7,531 nucleotides of DNA, from the NCBI GenBank assembly GCA_022353185.1, contig JAKRWB010000730.1, positions 1-7,531 on the forward strand. The letters run 5' to 3'. Position 1 is the stretch's first letter. Each line of letters begins with the position of its first letter. Positions 1-6,229 of this stretch are shown piece by piece. This DNA is from ANME-2 cluster archaeon (GTDB lineage Archaea > Halobacteriota > Methanosarcinia > Methanosarcinales > Methanocomedenaceae). Under the pieces are notes generated by a model. The model saw nothing but the letters and a program-made list of their open reading frames with translations, was not told where the DNA came from and did not search any database. The position numbers and the translations under genes are program-made.

Positions 1-12
1 CATATATCTTAT

Positions 13-366
13 TTAATGGTGACCCTTGTCAGCCGCCTTTTCTGCCTGCCGCTTGCCGTATGTAACTTCTGTTGCATCCAAACAGGTTTCGCAAAGCTTT
101 ACTTCTTTTTTCTTGTAATAGGGCTCGCTGAAATCAGGAACCTTTATTCCCACAGCATACAGTTGTTCACCTTTTTTGCTGCACAGGTCACATTTTTTTC
201 CTTTCACTTTAACACGCTTCCCATTGGCACCATGGGAAGCGTTGGTACATTCCTCGCAAATGCCCATCCACATCCCTGTAGGGTAGGCATTTCTGAATCT
301 CGGTACATCTGGTTTCACAGGACATAGAGTAGGTCTTCCTACACCGCATAGATCACAATCTCCCAT
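13..366 (-). CDS. fpoO: F420H2 dehydrogenase subunit O, small soluble Cys-rich protein of two tandem repeats
   Basis: 117 residues, hydrophilic and basic, with no signal peptide or membrane helix, so cytoplasmic. I identify it as FpoO from its place after fpoN, its size and its Cys content. FpoO is an accessory subunit of Methanosarcinales F420H2 dehydrogenase without a bacterial complex I counterpart, and its role is not firmly established. The sequence shows two 55-residue repeats. Repeat 1 has Cys4/Cys7 (CDLC) and Cys37/Cys40 (CEEC). Repeat 2 has Cys59/Cys62 (CDLC) and Cys92/Cys95 (CETC). Both pairs are 33 residues apart, and conserved VPxF and GKR positions are also in register. Two CxxC pairs per repeat suggest one tetrahedral Zn or Fe-S/Fe site each; the metal cannot be told from sequence. 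Cys15 is extra. A C-terminal Lys/His-rich tail ends in GHH. The start is fixed by a consensus ribosome binding site. The TAA stop is at 15-13. Confidence 0.88.
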   Translation of the reverse strand: MGDCDLCGVGRPTLCPVKPDVPRFRNAYPTGMWMGICEECTNASHGANGKRVKVKGKKCDLCSKKGEQLYAVGIKVPDFSEPYYKKKEVKLCETCLDATEVTYGKRQAEKAADKGHH

Positions 367-372
367 TTTTTT

Positions 373-381
373 TCACCTCCT
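373..381 (-). promoter_or_regulatory. Ribosome binding site of fpoO, fused to the fpoN stop codon
   Basis: TAGGAGGTGA on the minus strand: the fpoN TAG stop runs directly into a consensus Shine-Dalgarno sequence, AGGAGGTGA, followed by six A and the ATG at 366. GGAGGT is eight bases from the start. This is the strongest site in the cluster together with that of the fpoJ C-terminal half. Confidence 0.8.
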
Positions 382-1858
382 ATAGTCCCAGTACATTAGC
401 TGCACTTGCTGCCCAGTTGACAAAAGGTTCTGGAACAATACCTATTGCCAGAACACCTATTAATGCCACCAGTATAGCTAGTGCATATGCTCCAGGTATT
501 GTCAATTTTTCTTCAGACGAAGGCGGAAGTACATACATATATTTCACAACCCTGGCGTAATAATACAGGGACAATGCACTATTCAATATGGCAAATATCA
601 CCAGGAGTAAAAAACCTCCTTGCAGCACTGAATAGAACAGTATGAACTTACTGACAAAACCTGCTGTTGGTGGAATACCAGCCAGGGCAAACAGGAATAT
701 CATAATGCTGAATGCCAAAAATGGAGACCTTTTACCCAGTCCGGCAAAGTTATCCAGATGATCAACGTCCTTTGCATTACTGTTCTCCTTCAACAACATA
801 TATCCCAGTGCAGCCACTGCAATAAAAGCACCCGTCTTCATGAATGCATGGGACATAACATACAGTATGCCTGCAGTCAATGCCTCAGGTGACATTACCA
901 CAAACACCATGGAAATATATCCTGCCTGAGCCACAGAAGAATAAGCCAACATTCGCTTTAAGCTCCTTTGGCTAAGGGCAACCACATTCCCAAGGGTCAT
1001 GGTAATTATTGCAAGAATCATGAACACCATTGCTATATCGACCTTGATGGCTATCATCGCAATCAATAATACCCTGAAAGCTGCCACAAAGGCCATCTTC
1101 TTTGACCCGGCTGCCAGTAATGCTGATATAACGGTGGGTGCGCCCTGATATGTATCCGGCGCCCACATATGGAACGGTACCAGTGCCATCTTAAATCCGA
1201 ATCCGGCCACGATCAGCACCATAGCCATTATACCAAGAGGGCTTTGGATGATACCGGGGTTCATGCTAAAGTAATCAGCAATTTCACTGATATTGGTAAG
1301 TCCACCGCTCAAGCCATACAAATATGACAGACCGAACAACAACAATGTAGACGACAGCGCACCTACAATAAAGTACTTTATAGCAGCTTCCATACTCTTC
1401 GGGTCCTTCTTGTTGAATCCCGCAAGTGCATAAGTGGAAAGACTGGCCAGTTCAAATCCAATGAACATTGTCACAATATCTACTGCCGATGCAACTACCA
1501 TCATTCCGATGGTCCCGAGTAGTATTAGCGTATAATACTCGTCTTGATTCGAATGGCCATCATACTCTCTTATCGATGCGATGACCACAATCAAGGATAC
1601 CAGCAAGAATGTCAACTTAAAGAATTGGCTCATTGGGTCGATGGTCAAAGAATCTGCCAATATGCCTTCCATCTGTAGATCATATATTCCTCTATACACT
1701 ATGATCGAGCTGGCCACTGCAAGGAATATTGCAGCAAGATATCCCAGTACATGTTTCTGGGATTTTGCCAGAAATAGACCAATCATCATAATGGCAAGAG
1801 CCCCAATGATCAATATCAGTTCTGGAGCGAATTGGGAAGCTAATTCTATATAATTCAT
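380..1858 (-). CDS. fpoN: F420H2 dehydrogenase subunit N (NuoN/ND2 family, proximal antiporter-like proton channel)
   Basis: 492 residues, normal for bacterial or archaeal NuoN, with about 14 hydrophobic helices. The start is typical of NuoN (ELASQFAPELILIIGALAIMM). Key residues are Glu136 (FIGFELASLSTYALAGF), Lys161 (EAAIKYFIVGALSS), Lys223 (GFKMALVPFHMWAPDTYQGA), Lys253/254 (AAGSKKMAF) and Lys404 (TAGFVSKFILF). They correspond to the Glu and Lys residues of the proton path in the E. coli protein. APDTYQGAPT is the NuoN version of the helix-7/8 loop and distinguishes it from L and M. RSLKRMLAYSSVAQAGY is also conserved. It sits nearest J and K in the membrane arm and receives the coupling signal first. 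The gene starts one base after the fpoM stop and ends in TAG, whose last bases form part of the fpoO ribosome binding site. Confidence 0.97.
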   Translation of the reverse strand: MNYIELASQFAPELILIIGALAIMMIGLFLAKSQKHVLGYLAAIFLAVASSIIVYRGIYDLQMEGILADSLTIDPMSQFFKLTFLLVSLIVVIASIREYDGHSNQDEYYTLILLGTIGMMVVASAVDIVTMFIGFELASLSTYALAGFNKKDPKSMEAAIKYFIVGALSSTLLLFGLSYLYGLSGGLTNISEIADYFSMNPGIIQSPLGIMAMVLIVAGFGFKMALVPFHMWAPDTYQGAPTVISALLAAGSKKMAFVAAFRVLLIAMIAIKVDIAMVFMILAIITMTLGNVVALSQRSLKRMLAYSSVAQAGYISMVFVVMSPEALTAGILYVMSHAFMKTGAFIAVAALGYMLLKENSNAKDVDHLDNFAGLGKRSPFLAFSIMIFLFALAGIPPTAGFVSKFILFYSVLQGGFLLLVIFAILNSALSLYYYARVVKYMYVLPPSSEEKLTIPGAYALAILVALIGVLAIGIVPEPFVNWAASAANVLGL

Positions 1859-1859
1859 A

Positions 1860-3332
1860 TCACATCACTCCTGGAATGATTGTACTGGCATATTCAAACA
1901 TTTCCATCACTGAACCCGGATATACTCCAAACAGTATTATCAACAACACCAGTATCGCCATTGGTACCATTTCGAAATTAGCCAGGTCATGAGGTTCGCC
2001 AAGTTTTTCATTGTAACTGCCAAACATGGCTCGTTGCATTGCCCATAAGTGATACCCAGCCGTAGCTACAATACCAAGCATTGCCACAAGTGCATATACT
2101 GGTAGAGTCAGGTAACTTCCTGTCAGTATCATAAACTCGGCAACAAAACCGCTCATAGCCGGAAGTCCCAGGGATGCCATGAATCCAGCCATCATCAAGA
2201 AGGCCAGTTTAGGCATCCGATCAGCCAATCCGCCCAAATCTGGTATGATTCTGGTATGGACACTATGCTGTATCACCCCTACGCTCATGAAAAGCACGGC
2301 AGTGATCAGTCCGTGACTGAATTGCTGGAACATGGCTCCGGAAACCGACATGTAGTTGAATGCGGCAGCTCCCAGCATCACATAACCCATATGGGCTACA
2401 CTGCTGTAAGCGACCATCTTCTTCAGATCTTTCTGGGCCAGTGCTGCAAATGTTGCATATAATATGCTTACCACAGCCAGAACCGCCATTAATGTGATAA
2501 TACTGTCACGATATGGTCCCAGACCATCTATCATTGGCAACAATACCCTGAACAACCCGTAGCCCCCCATCTTAAGCAACACACCGGCCAGCAGTACACT
2601 ACCTGCAGTGGGTGCTTCCACATGAGCATCCGGTAACCAGGTATGGAAAGGTACGGTAGGCATCTTCACCAAAAACCCGAAGAACAGGGCAAGGAAAATA
2701 CCAACTCTCATCTGATCAGATGCGATGTCAGAAAATGCCTGTAACAATACCGGTATTTCAAAGGTTTTAACACCGGTACTGAAATACAGCGCAAATATCC
2801 CCAGTACCATTACAAGACTGGCAACATGAGTATAAATGAAGAATTTAATGGCTGCATAATCCTTCTTAGGACCTCCCCAGATACTTATCAGGAAGTACAG
2901 TGGTATCAGTGTCAGTTCCCAGAATATGTAGAACAGGAAGAAATCCAGGGCCATAAATACCCCAAACACTCCAGCCTGAAGTACCAGTATCAAAGCAAAG
3001 AACTGATTAGGCTGTTTGTTCTCTCCCCACGCATAAATAATAGTTAATGGACATAGTATCGCATTTAACAATATCAGCGGCATGCTGACTCCGTCAACAC
3101 CCAGATAATAATTTATCCCCATACTGCTGATCCAGCTATGTATTTCCGTGAACTGAAATTCAAGGAAAGCCAGACCGGATTTGAACTGGAGATATATCAT
3201 TATCGTAAGTATGAAAGACATTGTTGACGAAATCAATGCTATCATTCTAGCTGATTCACGAGTTTTAGTGAAAAGCGTAATGGCAGCACCAATTAAGGGA
3301 AGAAACAATATTAACGAAAGTACGTTATCCAT
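1860..3332 (-). CDS. fpoM: F420H2 dehydrogenase subunit M (NuoM/ND4 family, antiporter-like proton channel)
   Basis: 490 residues, typical for NuoM, almost entirely hydrophobic with about 14 predicted helices. The charged residues known to matter in E. coli NuoM have clear equivalents. Glu139 (FYIFWELTLIPLYFLI) is the helix-5 Glu. Lys223 (FLVKMPTVPFHTWLPDAHVE) is the helix-7 Lys. Lys254 (GVLLKMGGYGLFR) is in helix 8. Glu399 (MSGFVAEFMIL) is the helix-12 residue, which is Glu in NuoM but Lys in L and N. The motif LPDAHVEAPTAGSVLLAG is diagnostic of NuoM rather than L or N. KDLKKMVAYSSVAHMGYVMLG is also well conserved. It is the middle of the three proton channels. Only one base separates it from the fpoL stop (TGA-G-ATG) and one base from the fpoN ATG (TGA-T-ATG). 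Confidence 0.97.
   Translation of the reverse strand: MDNVLSLILFLPLIGAAITLFTKTRESARMIALISSTMSFILTIMIYLQFKSGLAFLEFQFTEIHSWISSMGINYYLGVDGVSMPLILLNAILCPLTIIYAWGENKQPNQFFALILVLQAGVFGVFMALDFFLFYIFWELTLIPLYFLISIWGGPKKDYAAIKFFIYTHVASLVMVLGIFALYFSTGVKTFEIPVLLQAFSDIASDQMRVGIFLALFFGFLVKMPTVPFHTWLPDAHVEAPTAGSVLLAGVLLKMGGYGLFRVLLPMIDGLGPYRDSIITLMAVLAVVSILYATFAALAQKDLKKMVAYSSVAHMGYVMLGAAAFNYMSVSGAMFQQFSHGLITAVLFMSVGVIQHSVHTRIIPDLGGLADRMPKLAFLMMAGFMASLGLPAMSGFVAEFMILTGSYLTLPVYALVAMLGIVATAGYHLWAMQRAMFGSYNEKLGEPHDLANFEMVPMAILVLLIILFGVYPGSVMEMFEYASTIIPGVM
1864..1872 (-). promoter_or_regulatory. Ribosome binding site of fpoN
   Basis: AGGAGTGAT on the minus strand ends five bases before the fpoN ATG at 1858 and overlaps the last codons of fpoM. 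It is close to the Shine-Dalgarno consensus AGGAGGTGAT. Confidence 0.7.
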
Positions 3333-3333
3333 C

Positions 3334-5370
3334 TCAAATCACCCCCCACGATAGTACCAAAGCTAACAAAGCTACACCTAAAACCGTTGCAGTGGCATAA
3401 TTCTGCACCACGCCTGTTTGTATCTTTTTCAAGACTTCTGCTCCTCCTATGAAAAATGAACTGATGCCGTCAATTATACCATCAACAATCTTACGGTCAC
3501 TGAACTCACTGGTCAGGGCGAGTACTCCATAAGTGAACTTCATGGATATCAACTCAATGAATATCTCATGCTGGTAGTATCGCTTGGCAAGAATCCTGAA
3601 TAAAGGATTTCGCATATTCCCAATCAATGCTACACTTATCCACCGTCTGTCATAAATTATCCATGCTAACAGTAGTCCGCCCACACCAACGATAACCGGT
3701 AATAGGATTATTATTGGGGAAGCATGATGGGCGACATTAAGAATTTCTTCATGACCTATAACATTATATCCACCTAATACAGCAAGATGATGAATTTCGT
3801 CATGATCATAAGTTTGGCCTACGAAATCCAGGAACGGGAGGAAAGCAAGCATTCCAAATACCAATGCAAATGCAGCAAGAACTGATAAAACTCCTGTCAT
3901 AGTTGCTGGGGACTCATGAGGATGTCTTTCCTGTCGGGATTTGCCTGTGAATGCCATAAACCACAGCCTGAATGTATATATTGCTGTTAATAATGCCGCT
4001 AATATACCAAAGGCAAATGGGATCCAGTTATTAGTCATGTGGGCAAATACATATGAGCCTTCTATAATAATCGCATCCTTACTGACAAAGCCGCTGGTAC
4101 CAATAGGTGTATCAAGTATTTTCAAAAATGGTATACCAATACCGGCAAGTGCCAGTGAAGAAAATAACATGGTAATCCCTGTGATTTTCATCTTACCCAT
4201 CAGACCGCCCATTTCACGCAGATCATTTGTACCAGTCGAATGAATAACACTGCCTGCACACAAGAACAGACATGCTTTGAAGAATGCATGATTGATCAGG
4301 TGGAACATGGCAATACCTACTGCTGCAGCACCTATTACTGATCCCATTCCCAGTGCCAACATCATATATCCAAGCTGGCTGATTGTGGAAAAGGCAAGTA
4401 CACGTTTGATATCGTTCATTACCAATCCCATAGTAGATGCGAACAGTGCTGTAAAACCTCCTATATAAGCTACAACAGTGAGTGTCGCAGGAATTGTAAT
4501 TCCGGCTAATTCAATCGCAGGAGATGCAATAAACATCGGGAACGTCCTGGCAACCAAATATACACCAGCTGTTACCATAGTAGCTGCATGGATCAAAGCC
4601 GACACCGTAGTGGGACCTTCCATTGCATCAGGTAACCATACATGTAGCGGGAACTGCCCGCTCTTACCCACCGCACCGCCAAAGAAGAGCAGTGTAATGA
4701 TAGTAAGTTGACCTGAAGGTATATGATGAATGTTTTCGAAAATCGTACTGAACTGGAGCAGATATACTGTCTCATGCCCGGTAATATGGGGAAGTACGTG
4801 TTCAACCATATTCTGGTATAATATTACTATACCAGCTAAGAACAGCACATCACCCACACGTGTGGTGAGGAATGCCTTCTTTCCGGCAGCGGCTGCTGAA
4901 GGTTTCCTGTACCAGAAACCAATTAGCAGATATGAACACAGTCCTACCAGTTCCCATGAAATAAAGAACTGAAGGATATTATCTGCCAGCACCACACCCA
5001 GCATAGCAGCAGTGAATAATGCAGTCTCTGCAAAATATCTGGGTTTGGCTGGATCGTGTGCCATATAACCTATAGCATAGATGTGAATGAGCAAACTCAC
5101 AAAAGTTACCATCATCAACATTACACTTGCCAGAGGATCGATCAAAATACCAACATTCAATACTGAAAACCAAGGAGCTGATACTTCAATAGGTATACCT
5201 GTTTTATTTATCTGTAAAAATGCCAATACAGATATAATACAGGATATGGCGATTGCCAGTATCGGTATATGTCCTCCACCCGAGGGGAGTTTCTTGCCAA
5301 AAGCAAGGGTAAGTACGAATGCTAACACCGGAAGTGCCGGTATCAAAAATACTATATTATCAACAGCCAT
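3334..5370 (-). CDS. fpoL: F420H2 dehydrogenase subunit L (NuoL/ND5 family, distal antiporter-like proton channel)
   Basis: 678 residues, normal or slightly long for NuoL. The N-terminal Proton_antipo_N-type region has the conserved FSVLNVGILIDPLASVM. Glu140 in FFISWELVGLCSYLLIGFWY corresponds to the key helix-5 Glu. Lys236 (GAVGKSGQFPLHVWLPDAM) is the broken-helix-7 Lys. His261 lies in ALIHAATMVTAGVYL. Lys322 follows in NDIKRVLAFSTISQLGYM, then His361 and Lys365 in HLINHAFFKACLF, and Lys431 (SGFVSKDAII) in helix 12. The C-terminal extension has a further helix near 551-571 and an amphipathic segment at about 598-640 (RYYQHEIFIE..., SDRKIVDGIIDG) matching the lateral helix HL that runs along M and N. 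A final membrane anchor lies at about 656-677. These features separate it from Mrp antiporter and FHL subunits, as does its position between K and M. Two predicted outward loops are His-rich. It starts three bases after fpoK and ends one base before fpoM. Confidence 0.97.
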   Translation of the reverse strand: MAVDNIVFLIPALPVLAFVLTLAFGKKLPSGGGHIPILAIAISCIISVLAFLQINKTGIPIEVSAPWFSVLNVGILIDPLASVMLMMVTFVSLLIHIYAIGYMAHDPAKPRYFAETALFTAAMLGVVLADNILQFFISWELVGLCSYLLIGFWYRKPSAAAAGKKAFLTTRVGDVLFLAGIVILYQNMVEHVLPHITGHETVYLLQFSTIFENIHHIPSGQLTIITLLFFGGAVGKSGQFPLHVWLPDAMEGPTTVSALIHAATMVTAGVYLVARTFPMFIASPAIELAGITIPATLTVVAYIGGFTALFASTMGLVMNDIKRVLAFSTISQLGYMMLALGMGSVIGAAAVGIAMFHLINHAFFKACLFLCAGSVIHSTGTNDLREMGGLMGKMKITGITMLFSSLALAGIGIPFLKILDTPIGTSGFVSKDAIIIEGSYVFAHMTNNWIPFAFGILAALLTAIYTFRLWFMAFTGKSRQERHPHESPATMTGVLSVLAAFALVFGMLAFLPFLDFVGQTYDHDEIHHLAVLGGYNVIGHEEILNVAHHASPIIILLPVIVGVGGLLLAWIIYDRRWISVALIGNMRNPLFRILAKRYYQHEIFIELISMKFTYGVLALTSEFSDRKIVDGIIDGISSFFIGGAEVLKKIQTGVVQNYATATVLGVALLALVLSWGVI
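3338..3347 (-). promoter_or_regulatory. Ribosome binding site of fpoM (G-run type)
   Basis: GGGGGGTGAT precedes the fpoM ATG at 3332. The GGGGGGT core is eight bases upstream of the start and lies in the last codons of fpoL (Trp-Gly-Val-Ile). It has the same unusual G-run as the site before fpoJ, in place of GGAGGTGAT. Confidence 0.55.
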
Positions 5371-5373
5371 ATC

Positions 5374-5676
5374 TTACCACCTCAGGATGTTGATGTTGTC
5401 AATATTGACATTGTTCTTAGACCTGAATATACTCATTAATATTGCAAATCCTATGGCTGCTTCAGCAGCTGCCAGCGCAATGCTGAACAGCACAAAAACA
5501 TGACCGTTAACCTGGTTGAAATGTGATGCAAAGGCTATCAGGTTGATGTTGGCTGAATTAAGCATCAGTTCCACACACATCATAATCATGATTCCTGAGC
5601 GCAGAGTCATCACACCATAAACGCCAATGCAGAACACTATGGCAGAAACAATTAGATAATAACTAACCGGTAACAT
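5374..5676 (-). CDS. fpoK: F420H2 dehydrogenase subunit K (NuoK/ND4L family)
   Basis: 100 residues, the normal NuoK length, with three hydrophobic helices at about 4-23, 28-50 and 59-84. The two membrane-buried glutamates essential for proton translocation in bacterial NuoK are present as Glu36 (MMCVELMLNSANINL) and Glu72 (ALAAAEAAIGFAI), at the same residue numbers as in the E. coli protein. Family features at the ends also match: the start GVYGVMTLRSGIMIMM and the tail NVNIDNINILRW. In the complex K lies between J and N and links the central hydrophilic axis to the antiporter-like subunits. The ATG overlaps the stop of the preceding gene by one base (TAATG), indicating coupled translation. 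Its TAA is followed after three bases by the fpoL ATG. Confidence 0.97.
   Translation of the reverse strand: MLPVSYYLIVSAIVFCIGVYGVMTLRSGIMIMMCVELMLNSANINLIAFASHFNQVNGHVFVLFSIALAAAEAAIGFAILMSIFRSKNNVNIDNINILRW
5377..5384 (-). promoter_or_regulatory. Ribosome binding site of fpoL
   Basis: TGAGGTGG on the minus strand, with core GAGGTG ending seven bases before the fpoL ATG at 5370. It lies within the last codons of fpoK, next to its TAA stop. Confidence 0.65.
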
Positions 5677-5969
5677 TATTCATCTTCCTCCTTTTTGGCC
5701 ATGTAAAGACTCCCTAACAGCGCTGCTAACAGAATAAGTGAAAGGACCTCAAAGGGGATTACATATTTAGTGAACAACAGTCCTCCTACATGTTCAATCG
5801 CACTTGCATCCGTTGAACCATCTTCCCATTCTGTAAACGTAATATCTTCAGCTTCACCCCATGAATTGAATGCAGGTGCACTCAATATTGCAGCCACGAA
5901 TGCTACTACTAACAGAAGTGCAGTCAGCAGGTTAATCATATTTCCTACCTTGCCTGATAATTGTTCCAT
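5676..5969 (-). CDS. fpoJ: F420H2 dehydrogenase subunit J, C-terminal half (NuoJ family)
   Basis: 97 residues from the chosen ATG at 5969 (MEQLSGKVGN...). A GTG two codons upstream at 5975 is a possible but poorly spaced alternative. There are two membrane helices, at about residues 11-30 and 70-90. The second includes the NuoJ C-terminal signature VGGLLFTKYVIPFEVLSL (Glu74), which normally forms the last helix of the five-helix subunit. The connecting loop, residues 31-60, is strongly acidic: eight Asp/Glu and no Lys or Arg between about residues 39 and 60. The C terminus is KKEEDE. Together with the preceding gene it supplies all five NuoJ helices. Its TAA stop overlaps the fpoK start by one base (TAATG), and its last codons contain the fpoK Shine-Dalgarno site. 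Confidence 0.92.
   Translation of the reverse strand: MEQLSGKVGNMINLLTALLLVVAFVAAILSAPAFNSWGEAEDITFTEWEDGSTDASAIEHVGGLLFTKYVIPFEVLSLILLAALLGSLYMAKKEEDE
5687..5692 (-). promoter_or_regulatory. Ribosome binding site of fpoK inside the end of fpoJ
   Basis: AGGAGG lies 10 bases upstream of the fpoK ATG at 5676. The same bases encode part of the Lys-Lys-Glu-Glu-Asp-Glu C terminus of the preceding protein, so the charged tail and the initiation signal share sequence. Confidence 0.7.
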
Positions 5970-5971
5970 TA

Positions 5972-6229
5972 TCACTCCACCTCCTGTCCTCTGGTAGTGA
6001 GCATCACTGCAAATAGGATCATCACACCGATAGCTCCCACATAGACCAGTATCTGCACTACAGCCACGAATTGGGCACTAAGCAGTACATAGAACCCGGC
6101 CGCACTCATCATAGCTATAACACAATGAAAAGCGCTGTGTACAACTTCCTTTGATTTAACCACCATTATGGATGAACCAATCATGATTATTGATATAATC
6201 GCGAAAGGTATTATTTGAAGATCTATCAT
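5972..6229 (-). CDS. fpoJ: F420H2 dehydrogenase subunit J, N-terminal half (NuoJ family)
   Basis: 85 residues, about half of a full NuoJ. It has three hydrophobic helices at about residues 4-24, 30-51 and 54-77. The third carries the NuoJ signature VVQILVYVGAIGVMILFAVML (Tyr63, Gly65). This is the helix whose pi-bulge is thought to take part in coupling in complex I. The protein ends just after it with TTRGQEVE. The rest of NuoJ is encoded by the next gene in a different frame. In the membrane arm J packs between H, K and the first antiporter-like subunit N. Its ATG overlaps the fpoI stop by four bases and its own TGA overlaps the following GTG by four bases. A frameshift in an intact fpoJ is unlikely, because the downstream piece has its own strong Shine-Dalgarno site. 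As I recall, fpoJ is also split in Methanosarcina. Confidence 0.93.
   Translation of the reverse strand: MIDLQIIPFAIISIIMIGSSIMVVKSKEVVHSAFHCVIAMMSAAGFYVLLSAQFVAVVQILVYVGAIGVMILFAVMLTTRGQEVE
5979..5985 (-). promoter_or_regulatory. Ribosome binding site that decides the start of the fpoJ C-terminal half
   Basis: AGGAGGT is a consensus Shine-Dalgarno sequence. It lies only 3 bases from the in-frame GTG at 5975 but 9 bases from the in-frame ATG at 5969. The longer spacing is within the normal range and the shorter is not, so the ATG is preferred. The site lies within the last codons of the fpoJ N-terminal half. Confidence 0.75.

Noticed and set aside
1..15. AT-rich stretch TTAAATAAGATATAT (minus strand, spanning the fpoO stop) as an archaeal TATA box
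   Set aside because: Too short a context at the window edge, no visible BRE-like purine element or downstream start region, and it overlaps the end of a coding sequence.
16..327. Plus-strand open frame of 103 codons opposite fpoO, hydrophobic and Cys-containing
   Set aside because: It is the antisense reading of a clearly coding, well-started gene. Its Phe-rich character comes from the complement of Lys codons, and it has no supporting ribosome binding site or family signature.
972..1166. Minus-strand frame within fpoN, and similar short frames at 4593-4805 and 4979-5173 within fpoL
   Set aside because: These are alternate-frame shadows of highly conserved membrane protein genes, without ribosome binding sites or sensible composition.
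5087..5503. Plus-strand open frame of 138 codons spanning the start of fpoL and most of fpoK
   Set aside because: Both genes on the minus strand have full family signatures and Shine-Dalgarno sites. The antisense frame crosses two genes and their junction and shows no recognisable protein features.
5972..6229. Interpreting split fpoJ as a frameshift pseudogene
   Set aside because: The downstream half has its own consensus ribosome binding site and start, both halves keep their family signatures, and the flanking junctions follow the same overlap style.
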